Positions 51,710 to 61,895 are shown, counted from the first letter of the stretch. The stretch: 64,000 nucleotides of DNA from Microvirga sp. Mcv34 (GCF_024519725.1 NZ_JALJRK010000006.1:112295-176294), one strand, 5' to 3'. Numbers and translations are program-made. Notes: generated by a model not told the origin, from the sequence alone.

Positions 51710-52666
51710 TCAGCCCTGGAGCTGAGCCCACATGTCGCGGTCGCGTTCGGCGGTCCAGATGACGGGATGATCGATGCCGGAGGCTTCGTCGAAGGCGCGC
51801 GAGACGTTGAAGGGCAGGCAATGTTCGTAGATGGCGAAATTGCCGAATTTCGGATCCATAACGTCGCGCGTGGTGGCAAAGGTTTCCTTCAGGGAGCGCC
51901 CGCGCGCCACGGACAACTCAGCCGCGCCATAAAGCGTGTTGACGAAGTCCCGCGTCATCGCCACGGCCTCGCGCACCGCCTGGTCACCCTGCAACGCATC
52001 ACCCCGGCCCGGCGCGATGGCGTTGGGCTGGAAGTCGAGGATGGCATCGAGCGTCTGAGGCCATTCGCGCAGGTGAGCGTCGCCGCAATAGCAGGCCGAA
52101 TGATACTCGACCAGATCGCCCGTGAACATCACCTCGGCATCCGGCACCCAGGCGACGATATCACCGGCCGTATGACCAGCACCAAGATGGAACAGCTTGA
52201 CCTCGCGCTTTCCTAAGAACACCGACATGCCGCTTTCGAAGGTTAATGTCGGCCACGTCAGGCCCTCGGGAATGCTGCTCTCGCCGCGGAACAGGCGCGG
52301 GAAGCGGCCGATCTCGGATGCCTTGTCCTGCTCGCCGCGCTCGACGATGAGATCGTAGGTGGCGTTCGACGCGATGATTCCCTGGGCCTGATAAGCGGAT
52401 GCGCCGAGCACGCGCACGGCATGGTAGTGGGAGAGAACCACATACTTGATCGGCTTGTCGGTCACGGTACGCACGCGGGCGATCACGTCCTCGGCCATGG
52501 CAGGCGTGGCCTGGGCATCGATGACCATGCAGCCGTCATCACCCACGATGATGCCGGAATTGGGATCCCCCTCGGCCGTGTAGGCATAGAGATCCGGCCC
52601 GATCTCGGTGAATGACACCGTCTTGGCGGCCATGTCCCCCGTAGAGGCAAATGCTTTGGCACTCAT
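51710..52666 (-). CDS. MBL-fold metallo-hydrolase with altered metal motif
   Basis: This 318-residue hydrolase has the metallo-beta-lactamase fold (SFTEIGPDLYAYTAEGDPNS, DGCMVIDAQATPAMAEDVIA). The metal motif reads SHYHAVRVLGAS: His80 and His82 are kept, but the Asp-His pair of HxHxDH is Val84-Arg85. Other ligand segments are present (LGAGHTAGDIVAWVPDAEVM, FTGDLVEY). Zinc site 1 may be intact and site 2 lost. Its start overlaps the OYE gene by 4 bases, so it is the last gene of a catabolic operon and may open a lactone or ester ring (inference). Confidence 0.85.
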   Translation of the reverse strand: MSAKAFASTGDMAAKTVSFTEIGPDLYAYTAEGDPNSGIIVGDDGCMVIDAQATPAMAEDVIARVRTVTDKPIKYVVLSHYHAVRVLGASAYQAQGIIASNATYDLIVERGEQDKASEIGRFPRLFRGESSIPEGLTWPTLTFESGMSVFLGKREVKLFHLGAGHTAGDIVAWVPDAEVMFTGDLVEYHSACYCGDAHLREWPQTLDAILDFQPNAIAPGRGDALQGDQAVREAVAMTRDFVNTLYGAAELSVARGRSLKETFATTRDVMDPKFGNFAIYEHCLPFNVSRAFDEASGIDHPVIWTAERDRDMWAQLQG

Positions 52667-53871
52667 TGTCCTGTTTCTCCCAGCTGATGGCCGGAGCCTG
52701 TGAGGCTCCTGACGCTGTTGTCGGTAAACTTGAGCTTCTTCATGAGTGGGGCTCGCTTTGCAAGCCAAGGGCCATGCTGGATCGGCCAATCCTCGAACCC
52801 ATCATCATGCCCGAGCGCGTGAGCCGCGTGGTGAGGCCAGTAAGGATCGTAAAGAGCCTGCCGGCCGATGGCAATCAGGTCCGCCTTGCCGTCCTGGAGG
52901 ATTGACTCGGCCTGTTGGCCGTCAAGGATGACGCCGACGGCCTGGGTCATGACATTGGCCTCACGGCGAATACGTTCCGAGAATGGAACCTGGAAACCGA
53001 GGCCTCGCGGCACGTTCATGTTGCGCGTTTCGTCCGAGAGCCCGCCGGAGGAGCAATCGATCACATCCACCCCGATAGCCTTGAGCTCTCGGGCAAACAC
53101 GATGGAATCTTCCAAATCCCATCCGTCTTCGGTTCCGTCGACGGCCGAGATGCGCACGAAGAGAGGCTTCTCTTCCGGCCAGGCAGCCCGCACGTCGGCG
53201 GCGATCTCAAGACCGAGCCGCATGCAATTCTCGCGCGAGCCGCCATACTCATCTTCACGATGATTGGAGTGTGGCGAGAGGAACGACGCCACGAGGTAGC
53301 CGTGTCCGAAATGCAGCTCCAGGACATCGAAGCCGGCCCGCTCCGCGCGCTCGGCGGCATCGACGAACATCCGCCGGGTTGCGGCGATCTCGTCGATGCT
53401 CAGCTCCTCCGGCACGGACCATTCCGGCCCGGCCGCGATTGCGCTCGGGGCGACACGCCGCCACGGCTCGCCTGTCTCCTGCAATTGCTCCACCGTGAGT
53501 GCCCTACCGCCCTCCCACAGGGCTTGCGAACCGGCTTTTCGCCCTGCATGGGCGAGCTGCACCCCGATGGCAGCGCCGTTCTCATGAACAAAATCGACGA
53601 TCGCCTTGAAAGGAGCAATCTGCTCGTCCGACCACAGTCCGAGATCGCGAACGCCGATCCTCGCGCTCTGCGCAACGGCCGTGCTCTCGACGAAGATCAA
53701 TCCTGCTCCACCCAGGGCGAACTTACCGAGGTGAACCAGATGCCATGCTCCCGCAATTCCCCGTTCAGCCGAATGCTGGCACATAGGCGAGATGACGGCG
53801 CGGTTCTTGAGAGTGAGCCCCCGGACCGTCAGGGGCTCGAAGAGACGTGGCCTTTGGTACGCCAGTTTCAT
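52663..53871 (-). CDS. NADH:flavin oxidoreductase, old yellow enzyme family
   Basis: This 402-residue FMN enzyme starts LFEPLTVRGLTLKNRAVISP with MCQHSA next, has the substrate His in GVQLAHAGRKAGS, the loop LHFGHGYLVASFLSPHSNHR and the FMN-phosphate region ADLIAIGRQALYDPYW. OYE enzymes reduce alpha,beta-unsaturated carbonyls; the YqjM-like branch seems closest. GGAGAG precedes the ATG at 53871. It lies between the FAD dehydrogenase gene and the MBL gene with 4-base overlaps on each side. Confidence 0.9.
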   Translation of the reverse strand: MKLAYQRPRLFEPLTVRGLTLKNRAVISPMCQHSAERGIAGAWHLVHLGKFALGGAGLIFVESTAVAQSARIGVRDLGLWSDEQIAPFKAIVDFVHENGAAIGVQLAHAGRKAGSQALWEGGRALTVEQLQETGEPWRRVAPSAIAAGPEWSVPEELSIDEIAATRRMFVDAAERAERAGFDVLELHFGHGYLVASFLSPHSNHREDEYGGSRENCMRLGLEIAADVRAAWPEEKPLFVRISAVDGTEDGWDLEDSIVFARELKAIGVDVIDCSSGGLSDETRNMNVPRGLGFQVPFSERIRREANVMTQAVGVILDGQQAESILQDGKADLIAIGRQALYDPYWPHHAAHALGHDDGFEDWPIQHGPWLAKRAPLMKKLKFTDNSVRSLTGSGHQLGETGQ

Positions 53872-53903
53872 TGCTCGCTCTCCGGAACTGTTGATAGGCA
53901 CCC

Positions 53904-55634
53904 TCAAGCCGCCGGCCGGCTCGCCGTCGACGCAGCATCGACACCGGCGAGATGCCGCCCTGCGATGAAGCCGAAGGTCATGGCCGGCCCGAGAGTGATA
54001 CCGCCGCCGGGATAATTGCCGCCCATGATGCTCGCCATGTCGTTGCCCGCGGCATAGAGGCCGGGAATAACGGTTCCGCTTTCATCGATCACTCGCGCGT
54101 CGGCATCGGTGCGCAGGCCTGCGAAGGTGCCAAGATCGCCGGGCACCACCTTCACGGCGTAGAACGGGCCGTTCTCGATGGGACCGACGCATGGATTGGG
54201 CTTGTGGTCCGGATCGCCGAGATAGCGATTATATGCTGTGCTGCCGCGTTTGAACTGAGGATCTTCGCCCCGGCGCGCATCACGGTTGTAGGTCGCGACC
54301 GTCAGCTCGAAGGTTGCGGCATTGATGCCGATCTTCTCCGCCAGTTCGCGCAGGGTGCGTCCCTTCACCAGATAGCCGTTCTGCAAAGCAGGTGTCAGAG
54401 GCACCGGGAAGGGCTTCACGAAGCCCAGTCCGTAGCGACGGATCGTCGGATGATCGACGATAAGCCAGGCCGCTTTTTCCGGATCGTCGCCACAGGCATT
54501 GACCATGGCCTGAACGAAATCGTGGTAGGAGTTCGCTTCATTCGTGAAGCGCTGGCCGCTCTTTGTAACGGCAATGACTCCGGGCTTGCCGCGATCAATG
54601 AAGTGCGGGAACGGCCCTGACGTGCCATCGCGGCGCGGAACGAGGGAAACCGGAACCCAGGCGGCCGCATTAGGAAGGCCGTCGATTGCCTTGCCGCCGA
54701 CCCGCTCGCCCAGACGGATTCCATCGCCTGTGTTGCCGGGAGGGGCCGGAGACCAGTGCTCGGCGCCTGTCGGCGCATGCGGGAACAGCTCCTTCCGGCG
54801 CAGCATGTCCTGCGGGAACCCACCAGCCGCCAGCACCACGCCACGACGGGTGCGAACTTCGGTCATTCCATCCTCGGTTTGAACGAAGGCCCCCTTCACG
54901 GCGCCGTCCTCGACGATCAGATCCTTCACGGGTGACGAGGTCCAGATTGGGATGCTCTGGTCCAAGGCCGACTTGGCGAGACGACCGATGAGTGCGTTGC
55001 CATTTGTCAGCCGCATCGCACGACCGTGGGAGACGAGATCACGCCCATACTTCGCCAGTAGCACACCCACATAGGCAGCCGATTTGACGGAGCGCGTCAC
55101 GTTGAAGAAGTGCAGCAGTTCCTTGCCCGATCCGATCATCATACCGAGGAAGGTGATCTCCTTCAGCGGCGGACGAAGGCGCGCGATCTCCTTGCCAAGC
55201 TTGCGGCCGTCATAAGGCGTCGCCACGACGGAGCGGCCACCCGACATGCCGCCGGGCGCGTCGGGATGATAGTCGGAGAAAGCTGGACCGAGGGTGAAAT
55301 CCATCTCGGTCTTCTCCTGGAAGAACTCGATCATCCTCGGGCCGTTGTCGAGAAAGGCGTCGACGCGTGCGGCGTCGAAGTGGTTACCCGCCTCGTGCTG
55401 AAGATAGGTGCGCGCAGCCTCGCGGGAATCTTTGAAACCTTCGCGCTTCGCCAGCGGATTGCAGGGGATCCACATCCAGCCGCCCGAGCGGGCGGTCGTC
55501 CCGCCGAAGACCGGTTCCTTCTCCGTGATGATCACGTCGAGACCGTGAAGCTTGGCCGTCAGCGCGGTCGCGAATCCACCGGCGCCGGACCCGACAACCA
55601 AGACATCGCAGGTGACAATTTTCGTGGGCTTCAT
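53904..55634 (-). CDS. FAD-dependent dehydrogenase, 3-ketosteroid-dehydrogenase/fumarate-reductase-like
   Basis: This 576-residue flavoprotein has the N-terminal FAD loop DVLVVGSGAGGFATALTAKL and the C-terminal FAD_binding_2 closure (VIPGLYAAGNDMASIMGGNY then GGITLGPAMTFGFIAG). The middle part (TARSGGWMWIPCNPLAKREG) resembles 3-oxosteroid 1-dehydrogenases, which put a double bond next to a ketone. Acting with the OYE it could form a redox step on a cyclic ketone or terpenoid (inference). GAGG precedes the ATG at 55634. An IclR-type operator lies 90 bases upstream. Confidence 0.88.
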   Translation of the reverse strand: MKPTKIVTCDVLVVGSGAGGFATALTAKLHGLDVIITEKEPVFGGTTARSGGWMWIPCNPLAKREGFKDSREAARTYLQHEAGNHFDAARVDAFLDNGPRMIEFFQEKTEMDFTLGPAFSDYHPDAPGGMSGGRSVVATPYDGRKLGKEIARLRPPLKEITFLGMMIGSGKELLHFFNVTRSVKSAAYVGVLLAKYGRDLVSHGRAMRLTNGNALIGRLAKSALDQSIPIWTSSPVKDLIVEDGAVKGAFVQTEDGMTEVRTRRGVVLAAGGFPQDMLRRKELFPHAPTGAEHWSPAPPGNTGDGIRLGERVGGKAIDGLPNAAAWVPVSLVPRRDGTSGPFPHFIDRGKPGVIAVTKSGQRFTNEANSYHDFVQAMVNACGDDPEKAAWLIVDHPTIRRYGLGFVKPFPVPLTPALQNGYLVKGRTLRELAEKIGINAATFELTVATYNRDARRGEDPQFKRGSTAYNRYLGDPDHKPNPCVGPIENGPFYAVKVVPGDLGTFAGLRTDADARVIDESGTVIPGLYAAGNDMASIMGGNYPGGGITLGPAMTFGFIAGRHLAGVDAASTASRPAA

Positions 55635-55722
55635 GGCGTTCCTCATATCTCGCCCCGCTCTATCATCCGATGAGCGCTTCTGATTCAGCGTTCACGAATG
55701 CGTCTGTTGAATTTGTTTTAGA

Positions 55723-55734
55723 CGAACGCATTCG
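55723..55734. promoter_or_regulatory. Operator-like site ahead of the FAD dehydrogenase gene
   Basis: CGAACGCATTCG differs at one symmetric pair from the perfect palindrome at 57314-57325. A weaker related half-copy (CGAATGCGTC, 55695-55704) lies between it and the gene. Confidence 0.55.
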
Positions 55735-55784
55735 CTATTTCAAGATTGTTTGAGACCCTTCGGATGTCCCGTTCCGCTCGCTCG

Positions 55785-56474
55785 TCAGATCACTTCATGG
55801 GTTTCCACGAGGAACGTGGTGATCTCTTCGATGAAGCTGAGTGCATGAGTCTGCGAAACGTTCGCCGCAGGAGAGCGGAAAGCTGCTTCGATATCGGCAA
55901 CTGAGCGGAACCAAAGCTCCACCATGCCGTCGATCGGAAGTGCCTCGTAGGACGCGGACTGTCCCAAGCCAGCGCTCCGGCCTGTGAGGAGATTCTGCGT
56001 GTAGCCCATGAGGTTCGGAAACTTTCTCACAGCGTCGGCATGGAAGCCCCACCATTCCGACTTGAACTGCTCGGGTGTCAAACCTCGCTTGCGCGTCAGG
56101 ATCGACATGCGCTTGACGAGTGGCCCAGCTGTTGCTTCCACCGGCACGACGACGTTCTGCTCGGCCGTGATCAATCCCGTGCCGCCGACGAAGCGCACAT
56201 GGTCCTCGGCGACCTCACGATAGGCGTCGGACGAGATCGCCCGATGCATGTCGTCGAGGCTGTCGAACCACAGTTCCGAAATTCCATCGACCGACCACGC
56301 GCCCCGGGCATGGTCGATGGCAAGCTGACTGCGATCGACCACGTGGTTCTGATGATAACGCCTCAAGCCCGGCAGGCGAGCCGCCAAGGGCCCGTGCACG
56401 TCCCGCCAGTGGCTGCGGAAATCTTCGCTGCTCAAGCCCGGCTTGCGGGTCAGAAGTCCCATACGAACGATCAT
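55785..56474 (-). CDS. Tandem EthD-domain protein
   Basis: This 229-residue protein carries two EthD (dimeric alpha-beta barrel) domains in one chain. The first starts VRMGLLTRKPGLSSEDFRSH with WRDVHGPLA; the second starts RMSILTRKRGLTPEQFKSEW with WGFHADAVRKFPN. EthD proteins accompany ring- or ether-degrading oxygenases and may be isomerases or decarboxylases. A fused dimer is unusual but known. GAGGG precedes the ATG. It overlaps the end region of the SDR gene start-to-stop by 11 bases on the operon side. Confidence 0.88.
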   Translation of the reverse strand: MIVRMGLLTRKPGLSSEDFRSHWRDVHGPLAARLPGLRRYHQNHVVDRSQLAIDHARGAWSVDGISELWFDSLDDMHRAISSDAYREVAEDHVRFVGGTGLITAEQNVVVPVEATAGPLVKRMSILTRKRGLTPEQFKSEWWGFHADAVRKFPNLMGYTQNLLTGRSAGLGQSASYEALPIDGMVELWFRSVADIEAAFRSPAANVSQTHALSFIEEITTFLVETHEVI

Positions 56475-56484
56475 GATGTTTCCC

Positions 56485-57234
56485 TCAGACGGCGAGATAA
56501 CCACCGTCGACGACGAGCGTCGTTCCCGTCACGTAGCTCGACATATCGGATGCCAGAAATACGGTCGGACCGATCAGCTCCTCGGGCTCGCCGAAACGGC
56601 CGAGAGGGATGCGCGCCAGGAAGCGCTCAGCCCGCTCAGGATTGGTGCGCGTGGCTTCGGTCATGGGCGTGTTGAGCGTGCCTGGCGCAATCGCATTCAC
56701 GCGGACACCGTCCTTGGCAAGCTCCTGCGCGAGGTTCTGCGTGAGCATGCGCACGGCAGCTTTCGAGGTCGAATAGCTGATCGACGTGGATGTCGACACG
56801 AAGGATGCGATCGACGCCATGTTGATGATGGCTCCTTTCGTTGCCCGCAAGGCGGCGACGAAGGCCAGAGTCACATTGAGCGTACCGTCGAGATTGACCT
56901 GCATCGCGGCGTCCCACGAACGGCGCACGTCGGGGCTGTCGATCGTGTTGCGCGGACATATGCCCGCGTTGTTGACGAGAACCGACACTTGGCCGATGGC
57001 TGCCTCGACCTCGCGCGCCAAGGCCATGCAGGCTTCGGCATCGGCCACGTTGAGCGTGTAGGACCACGCCTCGCCGCCTGCTTGGACGATTCCCTCGGCC
57101 GTCTGCCTCGCAGCTTCGCCATTCAGGTCGGTCACGATGACCCGGGCTCCTTCCGCGGCGAGGCCCCGCGCAATGGCAGCGCCGTTTCCCTGGCCGGCAC
57201 CGGTGACGAGTGCGATACGCCGTTCGAGCAACAT
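56485..57234 (-). CDS. Short-chain dehydrogenase/reductase (SDR)
   Basis: This 249-residue classical SDR has the NAD(P) loop ALVTGAGQGNGAAIARGLAA, DLN after beta-2 (an NAD-preferring acidic residue), NNAGI in the middle, and the catalytic Ser-Tyr-Lys as INMASIASF followed by SYSTSKAAV. It most resembles FabG-like 3-oxoacyl or polyol dehydrogenases. The ATG at 57234 has GGGAG upstream; the longer frame start at 57309 would run into the operator. It is the first gene downstream of the IclR operator at 57314, followed by the EthD gene. Confidence 0.92.
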   Translation of the reverse strand: MLLERRIALVTGAGQGNGAAIARGLAAEGARVIVTDLNGEAARQTAEGIVQAGGEAWSYTLNVADAEACMALAREVEAAIGQVSVLVNNAGICPRNTIDSPDVRRSWDAAMQVNLDGTLNVTLAFVAALRATKGAIINMASIASFVSTSTSISYSTSKAAVRMLTQNLAQELAKDGVRVNAIAPGTLNTPMTEATRTNPERAERFLARIPLGRFGEPEELIGPTVFLASDMSSYVTGTTLVVDGGYLAV

Positions 57235-57313
57235 CTGTTTCGGCTCCCTGGTTGTGATTGGTGCAGTCGCCCGGACGTGACCCATCGAGCGTTTGAATGA
57301 AATAATCATATGA

Positions 57314-57325
57314 CGAACGCGTTCG
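57314..57325. promoter_or_regulatory. Perfect 12-bp palindrome, probable IclR-type operator
   Basis: CGAACGCGTTCG is its own reverse complement and lies 80 bases before the SDR start. The following bases GCAAATGGCGAATA match those after the site at 63389 (GCAATAGACGAATA). Confidence 0.65.
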
Positions 57326-57439
57326 CAAATGGCGAATAGTCGTAGATATTCGATTGCGCCGCGCGTCAGGCTTCCGCGCAGAAGGGCACGCTCCGAGCCG
57401 GAGAGTATGAATTACCGAATATGACGAATGAGAATGGGG

Positions 57440-58297
57440 TTAAGCGCGACGACGGCGCTTGGTGATTGGCGCCACGACGATCTCTGCCTCTTTCGTCCGG
57501 ATCGTCTCGCCGTCCGCCTGCGGTGCGTAGCCAAGCTGTGCCGAAAGCTTTCGGGTGAAGGCCAACAGGGCCTTTGCATCGGCGCTCTTGGGGCCGATGT
57601 CGAGAACGCCTGTGGGTCCGATCAGCGTGATCGCGAGCTGCATCTGTCCGCTGTAATCGAACACCGGAGCCGCAATGCCGTTGATGCCGGTGACGGGCTT
57701 GCTCTCCGTGGTCGCATAGCCGAGCCGCCTGGCCGTCGCCACCTCGGCTTCCAGTTCCTTGCGCGAGGTCGAAGCGCCGACGCCTTGAATGCGAGCTCCC
57801 TTCCGGAGCTCTTCGGCCAATTGCGCCTCGATGATCTTCGGAGGCATGAATGCGGCAAAAACCTTGCCCGTCGCCGTGCCGGTGATCGAGAACACGGTTC
57901 CCGTGCGCACGTTCACGTGGACCTGGTCGCTGCCCTCCTGGACCTGGACGATGGTGGCGCCGTGGGTTCCCCACACGGCAATCGTCACCATGAGGCCGAT
58001 CTCTTCGGCGAAGTCGACGACCGCCTGAGCGGCGAGGCGCAGCGGGTCGAAGCTTCGCAGGCGCGCAATGCCGAGCTGCAGGGCGAAGGGGCCGAGCTGA
58101 TAGCGCCCGCTCGCGACATCCTGCTCGACGAGCTCCAGCTTGCGGAAGCTGACGAGATAGGCATGCGCCTGAGCCGGAGCGACATCCGCCAAGGCGGCGA
58201 GCTCGCGCAGCATCAGGGGCTTTCCGGCCTTCACCATCGCGGCGAGGATCCTGCCCCCGACCTCGACCGATTGTACGCCGCGTCCGTCGATACTCAT
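57440..58297 (-). CDS. IclR family transcriptional regulator
   Basis: This 285-residue regulator has an N-terminal winged HTH (GGRILAAMVKAGKPLMLREL then AALADVAPAQAHAYLVSFRK) and a C-terminal IclR effector domain (LRLAAQAVVDFAEEIGLMVT, VFSITGTATGKVFAAFMPP, GINGIAAPVFDYSGQMQLAI). It sits between the SDR/EthD genes and the ABC transporter genes, all on the same strand. Three related palindromes (55723, 57314, 63389) lie ahead of these units, and it is the only regulator in the cluster, so it probably controls them all. Confidence 0.92.
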   Translation of the reverse strand: MSIDGRGVQSVEVGGRILAAMVKAGKPLMLRELAALADVAPAQAHAYLVSFRKLELVEQDVASGRYQLGPFALQLGIARLRSFDPLRLAAQAVVDFAEEIGLMVTIAVWGTHGATIVQVQEGSDQVHVNVRTGTVFSITGTATGKVFAAFMPPKIIEAQLAEELRKGARIQGVGASTSRKELEAEVATARRLGYATTESKPVTGINGIAAPVFDYSGQMQLAITLIGPTGVLDIGPKSADAKALLAFTRKLSAQLGYAPQADGETIRTKEAEIVVAPITKRRRRA

Positions 58298-58329
58298 GGC
58301 TCAATCCAATCTTCCCAGAGACAGCGGCG

Positions 58330-59052
<723 letters not shown>

Positions 59053-59067
59053 TGTCGCTCTCCTGCC

Positions 59068-60858
59068 CTAGGCGGCCTCTGTGGAGGTGCCGAGATAGGC
59101 CTCCATGACCCGCGGATCGGCCTGGATCTTGGCCGGCGCGCCTTCGGCGATCTTCTGGCCGTAATCGAGAACGATCACGTGATCCGAAATGGACATGACG
59201 AGATCCATGTGATGCTCAATCAGGAGGATCGTGATCCCTTCGTTGCGGATGCGCACGAGCAACTGCCCCAGCTCCGCCGTCTCCTGCGGGTTCAGGCCCG
59301 CAGCCGGTTCGTCGAGCAGGAGAAGGAACGGCTCGGAGGCCAGCGCCCGCGCCAGCTCGACCCGGCGCTGGAGGCCGTAAGCGAGACTTCCGGCCGGCGT
59401 CTCGGCATAGTGGGACAGACCCGTGAAGGCCAGGATCGCGTTGACCTTGCGAAGGGCCTCGGCCTCTTCACGCCAGGACTTGGGCAGGCCCAGGAGCGAG
59501 GAGGCGAAGCCGTTCCGCATCCGGGAATGCTGGCCAAGCAGCACGTTCTCGCGCACGGACAGATCCTTGAAGAGCCTGAGGTTCTGGAAGGTCCGGGCGA
59601 TGCCTTGGTCACAGATCCCATGCACGGATTGCTGAGTGATCTCGTTCCCGAGGAACGTCACCTTGCCCTGATCCGGGCGGATGATCCCGGTGAGCATGTT
59701 GATGAAGGTGCTCTTGCCTGCCCCGTTCGGGCCGATCAGGGCATGGATATGGCCTTCGGTCAGGGTGACGGAGACATCCTTTGCCGGGACGACGCCACCA
59801 AAGGCCTTGTTGAGCTTGTCGGCCGTCAGAAGGCTTCCCGCGCCTGACCGGGACAGGGGCCTGGTCGGCAGCTTGGGAGCAGCCATGCCTTGCGAGACCG
59901 CTCCATGAGCATTCCCGGCACGGACCAGACCGATCTTGTGGAACAGCGATCCGAAGACACCCGCCAGCCCCTTGGGCATCGCGTAGAGAGCGAAGAGCAG
60001 CAGCGCGCCGTTGACGAAGTGCTCGATCCAGGACCAGCGCGCCACGAGCGCACCGATGATCACGAGCGTCACGGACCCGAGCAGCGGCCCGTAGAGCGAT
60101 CCGCTTCCGCCGAACAGCACGAGCAGGAGAATGAAGATCGACAGGTGGAAATTGATGAAGTCGGAATTGATGTACTGGTTCTGCTGCGCCACCAAGGCAC
60201 CTGCGAGACCGCAGGTTACGGCCGCGATCACGAAGGCGAGCACCTTGTAACGGTACACCGCCACGCCGACCGCGCCGGCTGCGACCTCGTCGGCCTGAAG
60301 GGATAGGAAGGCGCGGCCGAACCGCCCGCGCAGCAGATTGCGGAGCAGAAGATGAGCCACGAGGCACAGGAGCAGCCCAAACCAGACCCAATGCACCATC
60401 GTGAACGGGGTGCCGCCGATGTTCAGCGGCTGGATGGCGTAGATGCCCATGGCGCCGCCGAAGACCTCGGAGCCTTCCGTCACAACCTTCTCGATGACGA
60501 TGCCGAAGGCCAGCGTCACCATGGCGAGGCTCGGGCCCTTCACCCGCAGGGACGGCACGGCGATCAGGATTCCGAAGACACCTGAAACGAAGCAGGCGAG
60601 CAGCAGCGACAGCCAGGGACCGACCTCGTAGCGCGTGGTCAGGAGCGCGACCGCATAGGCGCCTGCGGCGAAGAGTCCCGCCTGGCCGAGGGACTTCTGG
60701 CCCGCGAATCCGAGCAGCACGTTCATGCCCGCGGCGCAGAGGAAATAGACGCAGATCATGAAGAGCGTGCGCAGGTAGAACTCATTCTCGATGAACGAGG
60801 CACCGATCGCGAGAGCCGCAACGAGAGCGATGGATCCGATGATGTGGCGCATGCGCAT
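59068..60858 (-). CDS. Fused LivM permease-LivG ATPase
   Basis: This 596-residue protein joins a LivM permease (about residues 1-305, eight or more helices, with AGMNVLLGFAGQKSLGQAGL and ADEVAAGAVGVAVYRYKVLA) to a LivG ATPase (about 345-596: Walker A GPNGAGKSTFINML, signature AYGLQRRVELARAL, Walker B LLLLDEPAAGLNP). LivG proteins use this AYGxQRRxE signature instead of LSGGQ. Such LivM-LivG fusions are common in this order. The ATG at 60858 shares a base with the LivH stop (TAATG), so the two are coupled. Confidence 0.92.
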   Translation of the reverse strand: MRMRHIIGSIALVAALAIGASFIENEFYLRTLFMICVYFLCAAGMNVLLGFAGQKSLGQAGLFAAGAYAVALLTTRYEVGPWLSLLLACFVSGVFGILIAVPSLRVKGPSLAMVTLAFGIVIEKVVTEGSEVFGGAMGIYAIQPLNIGGTPFTMVHWVWFGLLLCLVAHLLLRNLLRGRFGRAFLSLQADEVAAGAVGVAVYRYKVLAFVIAAVTCGLAGALVAQQNQYINSDFINFHLSIFILLLVLFGGSGSLYGPLLGSVTLVIIGALVARWSWIEHFVNGALLLFALYAMPKGLAGVFGSLFHKIGLVRAGNAHGAVSQGMAAPKLPTRPLSRSGAGSLLTADKLNKAFGGVVPAKDVSVTLTEGHIHALIGPNGAGKSTFINMLTGIIRPDQGKVTFLGNEITQQSVHGICDQGIARTFQNLRLFKDLSVRENVLLGQHSRMRNGFASSLLGLPKSWREEAEALRKVNAILAFTGLSHYAETPAGSLAYGLQRRVELARALASEPFLLLLDEPAAGLNPQETAELGQLLVRIRNEGITILLIEHHMDLVMSISDHVIVLDYGQKIAEGAPAKIQADPRVMEAYLGTSTEAA

Positions 60859-61781
60859 TAAACCTTGTCGACGGCAGCCCGGCCGAAGAGGCCCGCCGGG
60901 CGGAATGCCAGAACCAGGATGATCAGGCCGAAGACGACAATCTCGCGCCATTGCGCCTGCCAGAGGCCGACGCCGGATTCCAGGACGCCCAGGATGAAGC
61001 CGCCATAGATGCAGCCGCGCGGGTTGTTCAATCCGCCGATGATGGCGCCCGAGAAGGCCTTGAGGGCAAATCCCATGCCCATGAAAAGTGACGCCGAGGC
61101 AATCGGCGCGATCAGCACGCCGGCCACGCCCGCAAGGCCGCTCGACAGGGCGAACGCGCCGATCATGACCAGGTTGACGTTGATGCCCATGAGGCTTGCC
61201 GTCTGCGGCGAATGCGCGACCGCCATCATGGCCTTGCCGATGCGCGTGCGGCGCATGACGAGGTCGAGCGCGATCATGATCAGGATGGCGCAGGCAAGCA
61301 CGAGCAGCTCCTGCGGACGCACACCCGCTCCGGCGATGCGCAGCACGTCGTCGCCCAGCGGGGACGGCACCATGACGGGAGCGGGTCCCCAGATGGCGAG
61401 GCCGATGCTCTGCAGGATCACGCCGAACCCGATGGTGCTCATTACCCAGTTCATGCCGCCCTTTCCGGCGAAGGGGCGCACGGCGAGGACGAAGATGAGG
61501 ATGCCCATGACGCCCGCCACCACGCCGGCGCCGACGACGGCCGCCGGATAGCGCCAGGCCGCAGCCGCCTCACTGGGAACGGCCGTTGCCGTTCCGGCGA
61601 GGCCGGACAGGAGCAGGAGCATCGTCACACCGATGAAGGCGCCGAACGAGATGAACTCGCCCTGAGCGAAGTTGAGCGTCTTCGTGGTCGTGAAGGTGAT
61701 GCTGAAGCCGAGGGCGATCAGGGCATAGACCCCGCCGACGGCGAGGCCGCTCAGGAGAGTCTGGAGATATACGTCCAGCAT
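60858..61781 (-). CDS. livH: Branched-chain-amino-acid-type ABC permease LivH
   Basis: This 307-residue permease starts with helices LLSGLAVGGVYALIALGFSI and has TTTKTLNFAQGEFISFGAFI, the LivH hallmark. About eight helices and the loop RMTRIGKAMMAVAHSPQTAS-like segment (RRTRIGKAMMAVAHSPQTAS) follow. GGAA precedes the ATG at 61781; an ATG 4 codons earlier lacks a better site. It forms a heterodimer with LivM in the next gene. Confidence 0.93.
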   Translation of the reverse strand: MLDVYLQTLLSGLAVGGVYALIALGFSITFTTTKTLNFAQGEFISFGAFIGVTMLLLLSGLAGTATAVPSEAAAAWRYPAAVVGAGVVAGVMGILIFVLAVRPFAGKGGMNWVMSTIGFGVILQSIGLAIWGPAPVMVPSPLGDDVLRIAGAGVRPQELLVLACAILIMIALDLVMRRTRIGKAMMAVAHSPQTASLMGINVNLVMIGAFALSSGLAGVAGVLIAPIASASLFMGMGFALKAFSGAIIGGLNNPRGCIYGGFILGVLESGVGLWQAQWREIVVFGLIILVLAFRPAGLFGRAAVDKV

Positions 61782-61895
61782 GGCGCGTTCCAACGGTGCA
61801 AGGGGCCAGGCCCGCCGATCACGGCCGGCAGGCCTGGAATATCGCCCGGCGAAGCGGACCCGGTTCGCCGTCTGAAGTTCGTCCGGTCAGGAGAA

